This document shows, in pieces, positions 44,193 to 52,676 of a stretch of 64,000 nt of DNA; position 1 is the stretch's first letter; every line of letters starts with the position of its first letter. This DNA comes from Acidobacteriaceae bacterium (GTDB taxonomy: Bacteria; Acidobacteriota; Terriglobia; Terriglobales; Acidobacteriaceae). The stretch lies in the NCBI GenBank assembly GCA_035944135.1, contig DASZBM010000010.1:1-64000 (forward strand), read 5' to 3'. Under the pieces are notes generated by a model. The model worked only from the letters and a program-made list of their open reading frames with translations, ran no database searches and had not been told where the DNA came from. The translations under genes and the position numbers were made by a program.

Positions 44193-44669
44193 ATGCCGTT
44201 CTGGATCGAGAGTGCTTCACGTCTGAAGCTTGCGATTGTGCCGCGGCCGCGCGGCGGAGAGTGGCTGCAGCAGGATATCCGCGTCCTCAAGAACGACGGC
44301 ATCGACATCCTTGTCTCGCTGCTCGCACCCGAAGAGACCCGCGAACTTGATCTTGAGCAAGAGAAGGCGGCGTGTTCTTCCGCAGGAATCTCTTTCGTCA
44401 ACTTTCCGCTTCCGGACCGGCAGGTTCCTCCATCGCGGCTCGGCTTCCTCACCTTCGCGCAGTTCGTTCACAAGCGCGCCAGTGAAGGCCTCAGCGTCGG
44501 CGTGCACTGCAGGGCCTGCATCGGACGGTCATCTGTTCTGCTGGCGACGGTGATGCGGCTCGAAGGCTTCTCCACGAAGGAAGCGTTCGACCGGATCTCT
44601 GCGGCTCGCGGCCTGAGCGTTCCTGACACGCCGGAGCAGGCGAAGTGGGTGGCCGGGCTGGCGATTTAA
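44193..44669 (+). CDS. Protein tyrosine / dual-specificity phosphatase-like protein
   Basis: The catalytic loop HCRACIGRS (44505-44531) fits the HCX5R(S/T) signature of cysteine phosphatases, and an upstream DGIDILVSLL strand plus VNFPLPDRQVP supplies the position of the general acid Asp. The ATG at 44193 (MPFWIESASRLKLAIVPRPRGG) is chosen because homologous proteins begin close to it; the frame extends to 44139. It is likely a cytoplasmic phosphatase of phosphotyrosine or another phosphomonoester. It is not in an operon with a kinase. Confidence 0.83.
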   Translation: MPFWIESASRLKLAIVPRPRGGEWLQQDIRVLKNDGIDILVSLLAPEETRELDLEQEKAACSSAGISFVNFPLPDRQVPPSRLGFLTFAQFVHKRASEGLSVGVHCRACIGRSSVLLATVMRLEGFSTKEAFDRISAARGLSVPDTPEQAKWVAGLAI

Positions 44670-44706
44670 GGGCGCTTATACTTCGAAAACGGCCATCCCG
44701 CTAAGA

Positions 44707-45189
44707 ATGAAACGATTCGTTGTTGTTGTTCTATCGCTCATTGCTTTTGTGTGCATCGTTGGGGGCGCCTTCTACTGGCGACTCGATCACAGCTTCAGCT
44801 TCGCGATTCACTGGAAAGGCGAGCGCTCCTGCCACGGAAGACAGCCGTGCATCTTTACGCTTGCGGACGTCTTCCCCGGCGATTGGGATCGAATCGTCAT
44901 CTTCGACATGAATGCGAGCCAGGCGGAAGTTGATAGCGTCGTTGGTGAAGGAACTACGAGACCAGACCTGCAGCGTTTCATCGTATTTATGAAGGGTGGC
45001 TCTGTCGTTCACATGATGACGGAGCCGCAAAGCTTTGAGCGGCCTTCGGACGGTGAAGCTGCATTTGATGGAATCCCGCTCACCGAGAATCACTACATCA
45101 TTCCGCGCAATGCAGCATTCGTGATGGCTCGCGGGGACGGCGAGGTTGATGTTCTAGAACTCTTGAAGCCCGATGAAGTTGTGGAATAG
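44707..45189 (+). CDS. Small signal-anchored protein of unknown function
   Basis: MKRFVVVVLSLIAFVCIVGGAFYW is one hydrophobic anchor or signal segment. The remaining 135 residues contain a CHGRQPC pair and a strand-rich region (FPGDWDRIVIFDMNAS, LQRFIVFMKGGSVVHM). I do not recognise the family. The protein is predicted to face the periplasm. It lies upstream of the EF-P-like gene with a 22-bp gap. Confidence 0.65.
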   Translation: MKRFVVVVLSLIAFVCIVGGAFYWRLDHSFSFAIHWKGERSCHGRQPCIFTLADVFPGDWDRIVIFDMNASQAEVDSVVGEGTTRPDLQRFIVFMKGGSVVHMMTEPQSFERPSDGEAAFDGIPLTENHYIIPRNAAFVMARGDGEVDVLELLKPDEVVE

Positions 45190-45211
45190 AGCGGTGGCTC
45201 GACGATAATGG

Positions 45212-45790
45212 ATGGTAATGCCCGCACTGATTGAAGCTATCAACGTAAAACGCAAGATGCTCTTCGAGCACGAAAACATTCCGTACGCCTGCCTGGATTT
45301 TGACGTTTCGACACCGACGGCGCGCGGCGGCCAGACGCTCGTGCGCCTGAAGATGCGCAACCTACTCACCAACGCCGTCTTCGACAAGACCTTCAAAGCC
45401 GGCGACAAGTTTCGCGAGCCCGACCTCGTCACCGTGCCTGCGACCTTTCTCTATCGCGACGCGGACGGCTTCCACTTCCTCGACCAGGAGTCCTTCGAGA
45501 CGCTTACGCTCTCGGCCCAGCAGGTTGGCGACGCCGCCGACTTCCTCATCGACGGCCTTCTCATCCAACTCAACAAGTACAACGGCAATCCGATCGGCCT
45601 CGACCTCCCCACGCACGTGGACCTCACGATCGAGTACACCGAGCCCGCCGTCCGCGGCGACACCTCCTCCGGCGCCACCAAGATCGCCCGCCTCGAAACC
45701 GGCCTGGAGATCAAGGTCCCACTCTTTCTCACGCAGGGAGAAAAAGTGCGGGTTTCGACGGAGACACGAGACTTCGCCGGCCGGGCTTAG
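45212..45790 (+). CDS. Elongation factor P paralogue, EfpL/YeiP type
   Basis: Three EF-P domains are present: an N-terminal KOW-like domain, a middle OB domain and a C-terminal OB domain ending PLFLTQGEKVRVSTETRDFAGRA. The loop that carries the modified residue in EF-P reads DFDVSTPTARGGQT, matching the SPTARG loop of Escherichia coli YeiP (EfpL) rather than the PGKGQ of EF-P. An Arg thus sits at the tip. EfpL-type proteins assist ribosomes stalled at proline-rich and some other motifs. The start is ATG 45212 or 45218. A separate true efp probably exists elsewhere in the genome (inference). Confidence 0.85.
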   Translation: MVMPALIEAINVKRKMLFEHENIPYACLDFDVSTPTARGGQTLVRLKMRNLLTNAVFDKTFKAGDKFREPDLVTVPATFLYRDADGFHFLDQESFETLTLSAQQVGDAADFLIDGLLIQLNKYNGNPIGLDLPTHVDLTIEYTEPAVRGDTSSGATKIARLETGLEIKVPLFLTQGEKVRVSTETRDFAGRA

Positions 45791-45793
45791 CCC

Positions 45794-46555
45794 ATGCCAT
45801 CCACATTCCTCACGGCCGAGTGGCGCAAGTTGATCATGGTGCAGTATGAGGTTGCGCCGGCGCTCCTCGAACCCTACATGCCGCGCGGCGTCGAGCTCGA
45901 TTTCTATCAGCCCGATCCCGGCGCGGCATCGCGCTGCTATGTGTCGCTCATCGGCTTTCTCTTCGACAAGGTTCGAGTGAAAGGTCTTCCGATTCCGCTG
46001 CACACGAGGTTCGAAGAGATCAACCTGCGGTTTTATGTTCGGCGGAAGGAGTCGGACGGCGGTGTGAAGCGCGGTGTCGTATTCATTCGCGAGTTTGTTC
46101 CGCGGCGCGCGATCGCCTGGGTCGCCAGAAAATTCTATGAAGAGCCGTACCTGGCGATTCCTACGCGCAGCGAACTGTCCTCCTCGGACAAAATCCTGAC
46201 CGCAAAGTACGAGTGGAAGCTCGGCGGGCGATGGCACATGCTTTCGGCGGCCGCCGATCTGCCGGCGCAGCCGATCGAAGCAGGCAGCGAAGAGGAGTTC
46301 ATCACCGAGCACTACTGGGGCTACACCAGGCGCAGTGACGGCAGCACCTCCGCGTATCAGGTCGAGCACCCCCGGTGGCAGACCTATCGCGTGCAGAGCT
46401 ATGAGGTTGCGGTCGACTTCAATCTGCTCTACGGGCCTCAGTTCGCCTTTCTCACTGACCAAGGGGTCTCAAGCGTCCTGCTGGCGGAAGGTTCAGCGGT
46501 AGCGGTCCGATCTGGCTCTCGTCTTGCGACAGACCAGGCCCGCATACCCGCCTGA
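45794..46555 (+). CDS. DUF2071 family protein
   Basis: The protein matches the YqjF-like DUF2071 family: FLTAEWRKLIMVQYEVAPALLEPYMPRGVELD at the start, then VSLIGFLFDKVRVKGLPIPLHTRFEEINLRFYVRR and GVVFIREFVPRRAIAWVARKFYEEPY. These proteins have an acetoacetate-decarboxylase-like fold. The catalytic role is not known. It begins 3 bp after the EfpL stop codon, so the two are likely co-transcribed and possibly coupled. Length 253 is typical. Confidence 0.85.
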   Translation: MPSTFLTAEWRKLIMVQYEVAPALLEPYMPRGVELDFYQPDPGAASRCYVSLIGFLFDKVRVKGLPIPLHTRFEEINLRFYVRRKESDGGVKRGVVFIREFVPRRAIAWVARKFYEEPYLAIPTRSELSSSDKILTAKYEWKLGGRWHMLSAAADLPAQPIEAGSEEEFITEHYWGYTRRSDGSTSAYQVEHPRWQTYRVQSYEVAVDFNLLYGPQFAFLTDQGVSSVLLAEGSAVAVRSGSRLATDQARIPA

Positions 46556-46612
46556 TTCTGCGACCAACGGCCAAAATCTGCGTCTATTACACTAAGAAGT
46601 AGGAAAAATCAG

Positions 46613-47308
46613 ATGAGAACCATCGACGCAACACAAGGCATACGCATCCTCGACAGCCGCTCCACGGCCAGCCTCCTCAGCAAGGTGCTGTGGATCACCA
46701 CGGCCGGCTTCCTCTTTACCGCGGCGGGGGCGTATATGGCACCCGCGCTCCTGGGCGGCGTCAGCTACATGGGCCTGTTCGTCGTCACCTTCGGCCTCAT
46801 TTTCGCCATCAACTTCGCCACTCGCCGGTCTCCTGGGCTGGCACTGGTGCTGTTCTACGGCTTCACGCTGCTGATGGGCGTCGAGGTCGGCCCGCTGATC
46901 AAGGCTTATCTGCATGTTCCGGGCGGAGAGAGTGTTGTCTTCGAAGCTGCCCTGACGACCGCGGTCGGGATGTTCGCCATGGGCGCAATCGCGCAGGTCG
47001 TTCGTTTCGACTACCGGCGCGTCTACAACTACGTTTTCGCGGCGCTGATCGGCCTGGTTGTTATCGGCGTGCTGAGCATGTTTGTGCACTTCGTCAGCCC
47101 CGGACTCTACGCCTGGGCGACGCTGGCCATCTTCAGCGTTCTGCTGCTGATCGACTTCATGCGGCTGCGCGATGGCGCCATGGGGCTTAGCCCGGTGCAG
47201 ATGGCGCTCAGCATCTACCTCGACGCGCTGAACATCTTCATCGCGCTCCTCCAGATCTTCGGCAGCAGCAGCGGCAGTGGCAACCGTCGTAGCAGCGGCT
47301 GGCGATAG
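46613..47308 (+). CDS. Bax inhibitor-1 / YccA family membrane protein
   Basis: Seven hydrophobic helices are visible from residue about 20 (SLLSKVLWITTAGFLFTAAGAYMAP) to the C-terminus. The family motif LSIYLDALNIFIALLQIFG contains the conserved Asp that controls the cation channel in BI-1 proteins such as BsYetJ. The role is probably a pH-sensitive Ca2+ leak channel or a modulator of membrane proteolysis (YccA). A short Ser/Gly-rich tail follows. Length 231 is normal. Confidence 0.88.
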   Translation: MRTIDATQGIRILDSRSTASLLSKVLWITTAGFLFTAAGAYMAPALLGGVSYMGLFVVTFGLIFAINFATRRSPGLALVLFYGFTLLMGVEVGPLIKAYLHVPGGESVVFEAALTTAVGMFAMGAIAQVVRFDYRRVYNYVFAALIGLVVIGVLSMFVHFVSPGLYAWATLAIFSVLLLIDFMRLRDGAMGLSPVQMALSIYLDALNIFIALLQIFGSSSGSGNRRSSGWR

Positions 47309-47310
47309 CG

Positions 47311-47868
47311 CTATCCGCTCTTCCGGGCTGTCGTTTCGTCGGGAATCTGCTTCTGGCGCCAATGCCGAAGCGGCTCTCCGACCAGCAGCATGAGTACAAC
47401 CGCACCCATGATGACCAGGATGTCGCGCCACTGCTCCATCTCGCCGAGCGAAATCAGCAGCGTGGTTGAGATCGCCGCCGGCTGAGTGGCGCGCGCAAGA
47501 AGCGTCCCAAATACCGTGAGGGCAGCCGATAAGACCGCCGCTTCGATGCGCGGGAACTGAACCTTGTGCGTGGAGACTGCGGGGACTCGCCAGGCGTTCG
47601 TGATGGTAAGGGCGAGGAAGCCGGCGGCGACACCTATCAGATGGCCGACGAACACGTTGTACGGGCGAGCGCTCCTGCGGTGCGGCGTCTCAATTAGTTC
47701 ATAAGCCGTCGGGCCAAGGCTGGTAAAGATCAGCGGCTGTTTCAGCAGCCAGGCAGCGAGCGAGGCGATCAGGATCAGAGCTCCTTCTGCCAGAGGGGCT
47801 ACGACTAGATCCCGTTTCTGTTCTGCCTCCATCCTGCGCACCTGCTGCGTTTGGATGCGGATGTGCAT
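47311..47868 (-). CDS. HPP family membrane protein
   Basis: The 185-residue protein has four membrane helices and the characteristic segment LIFTSLGPTAYELIETPHRRSARPYNVFVGHLIG. The usual HPP triplet is changed to PHR. Family members have been linked to nitrite transport in cyanobacteria and chloroplasts, but here the role is unknown. A second Met (MEAEQKRD, 47832) is an alternative start. It converges with the BI-1 gene (2 bp between stops) and diverges from the deaminase gene. Confidence 0.8.
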   Translation of the reverse strand: MHIRIQTQQVRRMEAEQKRDLVVAPLAEGALILIASLAAWLLKQPLIFTSLGPTAYELIETPHRRSARPYNVFVGHLIGVAAGFLALTITNAWRVPAVSTHKVQFPRIEAAVLSAALTVFGTLLARATQPAAISTTLLISLGEMEQWRDILVIMGAVVLMLLVGEPLRHWRQKQIPDETTARKSG

Positions 47869-47903
47869 CGGGCGATGCGGCGCTTGCCGGATACACTAAT
47901 CAG

Positions 47904-48938
47904 ATGGCCCGCACTCAACACGTTCCGCAGCCCGACCCCAAATCCTGGCTGCGCGGGCTTCCCAAGGCCGAGCTGCACCTGCATCTCGAAGGCTCCATCA
48001 CCCCGGCGACCCTCCTCGAGCTCTCGCAAACGAACGACGCCACCCCGCTCACGCCGGCCCAGGCGAACGATGTCTATCGTTATCATGACTTTCCCAGCTT
48101 CCTGATGAGCTTCAAGGCGGTGACCGAGCGCCTGCACACGCCCGCCGACTACGAAACCATCACCTACGCGATGCTTCGCGACCTTGCAGGGCAGGGGATC
48201 CGCCACGCGGAGGTATACATCTCGGTCGGCATTCTCTACCGGTTCGACCGGCTGGATGTCGACGAGGTAATGGCTGCGATCGAGCGCGGCCGCGTTCGCG
48301 GGGAGCGCGATTTCGGCGTCTCGTTGCTCTGGATCATCGATGCGGTGAGGCATTTCGGCGTAGAGGAGTGTGCCCGCGTCTTCCGCAAGGCCGCGGAACT
48401 GCGCGAGAAATATCCGAGCGTCGTCGGTATCGGCATCGGTGGCGATGAGGAGCGCGGCCCCGCGCGCGACTTCCGGGAGATCTACGCGGAAGCCAGGAAG
48501 GCTGGCCTGCACCTGACCTGTCATGCGGGCGAATCGGTCGGCCCCCAAAGCGTGTGGGCGGCCCTGAACATTGGAGCCGAGCGCATCGGCCATGCCCTGT
48601 CGGCGCAGCACGACCCCGACCTCATCGAGGTGCTGGCCGAGCGCCAGATTCCCCTTGAGCTCAACATCACCTCCAACCTCCGCACCGGCTGCTGCGCGTC
48701 GCTGGAAACCCACCCGGTACGCCGGTATTTCGAAGAGGGCCTAATGGTTACGCTCAACTCGGATGATCCGCCGTTCTTCGGCTCCAACCTGCTCGAGGAG
48801 TACATGCTGGCGCATGAACAATTCGAGTTCCCGCTCGATGCTTTGCGCGAAATGGCCGCTAACTCCATTGAAGCCAGCTTCTTACCACCGGACCGGAAAC
48901 TCGCTCTGCTGGGAGAAGTGGAACGGTACGGCTGGTAA
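47904..48938 (+). CDS. Adenosine deaminase family amidohydrolase
   Basis: The metal and catalytic residues of the family are present: KAELHLHLEG (two Zn His), LTCHAGES (His and acid), ERIGHAL, and LNSDDPPFFGS (Zn Asp). It deaminates an adenine-containing nucleoside or base. The stretch ELNITSNLRTGCCASLETHPV differs from classical adenosine deaminase and resembles the region of aminofutalosine deaminase (MqnX) and adenine deaminase-like members. Its role could therefore be in the futalosine route to menaquinone, but no other mqn gene adjoins it, so this is inference. Length 344 is standard. Confidence 0.85.
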   Translation: MARTQHVPQPDPKSWLRGLPKAELHLHLEGSITPATLLELSQTNDATPLTPAQANDVYRYHDFPSFLMSFKAVTERLHTPADYETITYAMLRDLAGQGIRHAEVYISVGILYRFDRLDVDEVMAAIERGRVRGERDFGVSLLWIIDAVRHFGVEECARVFRKAAELREKYPSVVGIGIGGDEERGPARDFREIYAEARKAGLHLTCHAGESVGPQSVWAALNIGAERIGHALSAQHDPDLIEVLAERQIPLELNITSNLRTGCCASLETHPVRRYFEEGLMVTLNSDDPPFFGSNLLEEYMLAHEQFEFPLDALREMAANSIEASFLPPDRKLALLGEVERYGW

Positions 48939-49070
48939 CCAGCAGCGGCTCCAACCCCGTCTTTCAGGCTGATCGACCCAGTTTTTAGGCATCACAAAAA
49001 GCAACGGTGTGGCAAATTAGACACACCTGTCAGGCCATTTGCCGGTGTACTCTGGGCACTAATCGGTCCA

Positions 49071-49997
49071 TTGAGTCGCGTTCTGAGTCCAGAACTCCAA
49101 TTCGAGCACACCATCGAATCACCGCTGTCATTCAGCGGAGTCGGCCTTCACTCCGGTGCTGAGGTGTCCCTCCGGCTTATTCCAGCTCCTGCCGGTTCCG
49201 GTGTTGTCTTCCGGCGCTCCGACCTCGATAACTTCGAAATTGCTGCCACGGGCCGGAACGTCGCGAAGGTGTCCTACGCGACCTCGCTGATGCGGCAAGG
49301 CGTCCTGATCTCCACCACCGAACACCTGCTGTCGGCGCTCATCGGCCTCGGAGTCGACAACGCGATCATCGAGATCGACAACCTCGAAGTTCCGATTCTG
49401 GACGGCTCCGCGAAGCCTTACGTCGACGCGATCTCTTCCGTCGGCCGCAAACGCCAGCGCCGCAAGCGCGAGTACATCCGCATCCTCAAGCCGGTCGAGG
49501 TGATTGAGGGCTCGAAGTTCATCGGCGTTTATCCCGGCGACGGCTATCAGATCGACTACACCATCGACTTCCCCACGCCCATCGGCCGCGAGAGCCTGCG
49601 CGTCGACCTTGAATCCGGAGACTACGAAAGCCTCATCGCGCCCGCGCGAACCTTCGGCTTCCGCGAAGACGAAGCGATGCTGCGCGACATGGGCCTGATC
49701 CGCGGAGCGTCTGCTGAGTCTGCCATCATCCTCACACGTCAGGGCGTGGAGAACGGCCCATTGCGCTTTGATGACGAGTTCGTTCGCCACAAGGTGCTGG
49801 ATCTTATCGGCGATCTTGCCCTCGCCGGCCGCCGCATCTGGGGCCGCGTTGTCGCTGAACGCGCCGGACATGCCATGCATACGGCGCTCGTTCAACGGCT
49901 GCTGCGCGATCGCTCCGCCTGGGAGTTTGCCAATCGTGCGCAGCTCGCCCCTGAAGCCGAGCTGACCCATCGCGCACTGCAGACCTCGGCTGCGTAG
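49071..49997 (+). CDS. lpxC: UDP-3-O-acyl-N-acetylglucosamine deacetylase
   Basis: LpxC catalyses the committed step of lipid A synthesis. Zinc ligands and catalytic residues are visible: His in TTEHLLSAL (near 49320), His and Asp in HKVLDLIGDLALAG, and His in GHAMHTALVQ. The starting phrase ESPLSFSGVGLHSG is typical. The start appears to be TTG at 49071; no ATG fits. At 308 residues it is a normal LpxC. It proves the organism is a diderm with lipopolysaccharide. folK follows after 16 bp. Confidence 0.95.
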   Translation: MSRVLSPELQFEHTIESPLSFSGVGLHSGAEVSLRLIPAPAGSGVVFRRSDLDNFEIAATGRNVAKVSYATSLMRQGVLISTTEHLLSALIGLGVDNAIIEIDNLEVPILDGSAKPYVDAISSVGRKRQRRKREYIRILKPVEVIEGSKFIGVYPGDGYQIDYTIDFPTPIGRESLRVDLESGDYESLIAPARTFGFREDEAMLRDMGLIRGASAESAIILTRQGVENGPLRFDDEFVRHKVLDLIGDLALAGRRIWGRVVAERAGHAMHTALVQRLLRDRSAWEFANRAQLAPEAELTHRALQTSAA

Positions 49998-50013
49998 AGA
50001 ACAATCGTCTCCC

Positions 50014-50484
50014 ATGCTCGCCGCCATCGCTCTTGGCTCGAACCTCAACTCGCGATTCGGCCCGCCCGCCGGCAACCTGCTCGAAGCAATCCGCCGCCTG
50101 GACGACCTCGGTGATGTGACTGCAGTTTCACGCTTCCACGAGACCGAACCCGTCGGCTACACCGACCAGCCCCGCTTCGTGAACGCGGCTGCACTGCTCG
50201 AGACCGATGTGCTGCCCATCACCCTGCTGCGCGGCCTGCTTGCAATTGAGCACTCGATGGGCCGCGATCGTGCCGCATCCGTTCCCAAAGGCCCGCGCAT
50301 CATCGATCTGGATCTGTTGCTCTACGCGAACGTTGTGCTTGACGATCCCGCGCTCACGCTTCCGCACCCATCGCTGCACGAACGCCGCTTCGTTCTCGCT
50401 CCGCTCGCGGAGATTGCCCCCGATTGGCAGCACCCCACGCTGCACCGAAGCATCCAGCAACTGCTGCACGCGCTGCCTGAGTAG
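50014..50484 (+). CDS. folK: 6-hydroxymethyl-7,8-dihydropterin pyrophosphokinase
   Basis: FolK transfers pyrophosphate from ATP to hydroxymethyldihydropterin in folate synthesis. Signatures are the opening AIALGSNL, FHETEPVGYTDQPRFVNAA with the pterin-binding region, and GPRIIDLDLLLYAN with the Mg/ATP-binding Asp pair. The C-terminal PHPSLHERRFVLAPLAEIAP is also typical. Length 156 is normal. It is probably co-transcribed with lpxC. Confidence 0.95.
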   Translation: MLAAIALGSNLNSRFGPPAGNLLEAIRRLDDLGDVTAVSRFHETEPVGYTDQPRFVNAAALLETDVLPITLLRGLLAIEHSMGRDRAASVPKGPRIIDLDLLLYANVVLDDPALTLPHPSLHERRFVLAPLAEIAPDWQHPTLHRSIQQLLHALPE

Positions 50485-50488
50485 CAAC

Positions 50489-50866
50489 TTAGTGCAGCTT
50501 CACCATCCAGCGCCGGCCGCTCTCGTCACGAAATGCGACGGCCTTGCTGGTCATGGAGCTAACCGTGCCGGCCATGCGATAAGTCGTCGCCACATCGGCG
50601 TCCGTGAGGCACGCGACCCAGTGGATGCAGCGCAGCTTCGTCGGAATCCCGATCGGTTGTCCCTGCTCCACCAACATCATCTGCATCGGCGGGTTGTCAT
50701 TCTCCAGCAGCACATCGTTGTAGAAGTTGATGTACACCTGTTCGCCGTCCACTTTGGCGGCGTCACGCGTGACGCTCGCCAGCGGATCACGTACGTAAAC
50801 TCGTTTTCTCTCAACGCCGACAAAGACGACCAGCAATAGAACCAGCAGCGCAATCAGCTTCTTCAC
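50489..50866 (-). CDS. Small membrane-anchored protein coupled to the UGM-like flavoprotein
   Basis: A single N-terminal hydrophobic segment ([19 protein letters not shown]) anchors or exports a 105-residue domain with [26 protein letters not shown] and two Cys ([11 protein letters not shown]). I do not recognise a family. Its GTG start overlaps the stop codon of the upstream flavoprotein gene (GTGA), so translation is coupled and the two products may act together. The stop codon lies 4 bp from the end of folK on the opposite strand. Confidence 0.72.
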   Translation of the reverse strand: MKKLIALLVLLLVVFVGVERKRVYVRDPLASVTRDAAKVDGEQVYINFYNDVLLENDNPPMQMMLVEQGQPIGIPTKLRCIHWVACLTDADVATTYRMAGTVSSMTSKAVAFRDESGRRWMVKLH

Positions 50867-52569
50867 TTCTTTTCCTCGTGGTACTCCTGCTCCGTGTTGA
50901 TCGACCAGACGGCGGCTTTGTCCACGTGACCTTTCGCCAAACCATCCACCACAGTCATCGCAGTCAGCATGGAGTGGTCCTGGTTGTTGTACTTGTGCAT
51001 GCCGTTACGGCCGACCAGGAACAGATTGTCCAACTGATCCACCCACGAGCGCAATTCATCGAAACGGTCATAGGTACCGAAGTACGCCGGGTACGTCTTG
51101 GGCACGCGGGCCACATGGGCATCCAGCACCTCGCTCGTCTTCAAAATGCCAATCTTCTCGAGCTCGCCCGCGGCAAACTGCTTCAACTCTTCATCCGGTT
51201 TCGACCATAGCGGGTCGGTGTCGTAGCAGAAGTACTCCAGCCCAATCCAGACCTTCGACGGATCGGCCACCATGTACGGACTCCAGTTGTTGAAGATCTG
51301 CAGCCGACCCAGCATCACGTCCGGCTCCTGAATGTAGATCCATGTGTCCTTAATCAGACCGCCATCCGGCTCCTTCACATCCAGATTGTTGGCCAGCACG
51401 CCCACCGTGATGAAGTCGCGATACTCAAGCCCCTCGCTCACCTCGCGCACGTTCGCCGGAACCTGCGCACCGCCGTCGGCAAGCGCGCGCACCAGCTCTT
51501 TGATGGGCATGGTCGAAAAGAAATAATCTCCTTCGAAGCGCTCGCGTCTGCCCTCTGGGTCCAGCGTTTCCACTGCAACCACGCGCTGGTTCTCAACCAC
51601 AAGCCGATCCACCTTGCGTTGCATGTGAATCTCGCCGCCAGCAGCAACGACCTTGTCCGCGACGTGCTCCCAAAGCTGCCCCGGCCCAAACTTCGGATAA
51701 AGGAAGCGTTCGATCAGCGACGTGTCGGTGCCCTTCTGCGCAACGTCTTTTTCTCCCCCGCCAGAGTTCCGTCCAAACGCCTTGCGAACAAAATGCTTCA
51801 GCGCGGTCGTCAGGTTCAGCCCCTTGATCCGCTGTGCGCCCCACTCCGCGGAAATTTTGTCGCACGGTGTCCCCCAGACCTTCTCGGTATAGCTCTTGAA
51901 AAACGTCAGGTACAGCTCACGCCCGAAGCGATTGATCAGAAAGTCTTCGAGGCTCTTCTCTTCCTTGATCGGGTGCAGCCGCGACGCCACATAGCTGATC
52001 CCGATGCGCGACATGCGTGCCGGACCGAGGTTCTTGATCGTGTTGCCTGTCAGCTTGATCGGGTAGTCGAAGAACTTCCGCAGATAGTAAATGCGGCTCT
52101 TGCGCGGCCGGATCAGCATCACGTGATCGCTGTCCTCGGGGTCGGGTGCTTCGAGAGTCATCTCGTGCGGCAACTCGATCTGCTCGTCAGCTACCCCCGC
52201 GGCGTTTTCGTCCGTGACCGTCAGCGGTCCCATGCCGCGCAGAGGCGGTTCCTCGGGCAACTCCGCAGGCACATGCACCGGATGCCGCTTGCCCTGGTAG
52301 GCAATCTCAACGGTTCCCGAGTCGCCACCGTCCGCCACAGGAGGCATCAGCTCAATCCACCACTGCATCACGCGGTCGCTTTTCGAAAAGAAACGATGCC
52401 CGCCGATGTCCATCCGGTTTCCCTTGTAGCGGATGGTGCGCGAGATCCCGCCGATCTCGTCACTTGCTTCCAACACGACCGGTTGAATCTCAGTCTGGCG
52501 AAGCAGTTCCAGCGCTGCGGTGAGGCCTGCGGGCCCGGCGCCAATGATTACAGCCTTTTTCATCAACAT
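50863..52569 (-). CDS. FAD-dependent oxidoreductase, UDP-galactopyranose mutase / amine oxidase-like
   Basis: The N-terminal dinucleotide fold ([18 protein letters not shown]), [13 protein letters not shown] and [14 protein letters not shown] place it in the NAD(P)/FAD amine-oxidase-like superfamily that includes UDP-galactopyranose mutase and phytoene-desaturase-like enzymes. Later segments ([39 protein letters not shown] and [19 protein letters not shown]) are typical of the UGM-related group in glycan clusters. At 568 residues it is longer than UGM. The substrate is unproven. It diverges from the SDR epimerase gene with about 107 bp between them, and the next genes on the right encode a polyprenyl-phosphate pathway. 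Confidence 0.82.
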   Translation of the reverse strand: MLMKKAVIIGAGPAGLTAALELLRQTEIQPVVLEASDEIGGISRTIRYKGNRMDIGGHRFFSKSDRVMQWWIELMPPVADGGDSGTVEIAYQGKRHPVHVPAELPEEPPLRGMGPLTVTDENAAGVADEQIELPHEMTLEAPDPEDSDHVMLIRPRKSRIYYLRKFFDYPIKLTGNTIKNLGPARMSRIGISYVASRLHPIKEEKSLEDFLINRFGRELYLTFFKSYTEKVWGTPCDKISAEWGAQRIKGLNLTTALKHFVRKAFGRNSGGGEKDVAQKGTDTSLIERFLYPKFGPGQLWEHVADKVVAAGGEIHMQRKVDRLVVENQRVVAVETLDPEGRRERFEGDYFFSTMPIKELVRALADGGAQVPANVREVSEGLEYRDFITVGVLANNLDVKEPDGGLIKDTWIYIQEPDVMLGRLQIFNNWSPYMVADPSKVWIGLEYFCYDTDPLWSKPDEELKQFAAGELEKIGILKTSEVLDAHVARVPKTYPAYFGTYDRFDELRSWVDQLDNLFLVGRNGMHKYNNQDHSMLTAMTVVDGLAKGHVDKAAVWSINTEQEYHEEKK

Positions 52570-52676
52570 CCTGAGGTTGGAAGATGTTTCGGCCTGTCGA
52601 GTATACCTGTCCCGTCACCGGCGAAACGCGCGTCGGGCGCTCACAATGAATGACTTTTGCTGATTCATCATCGAGA

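Noticed and set aside
45212..45790. Canonical EF-P
   Set aside because: The loop sequence STPTARGGQT lacks PGKGQ and is one residue longer, so the EfpL/YeiP type fits better.
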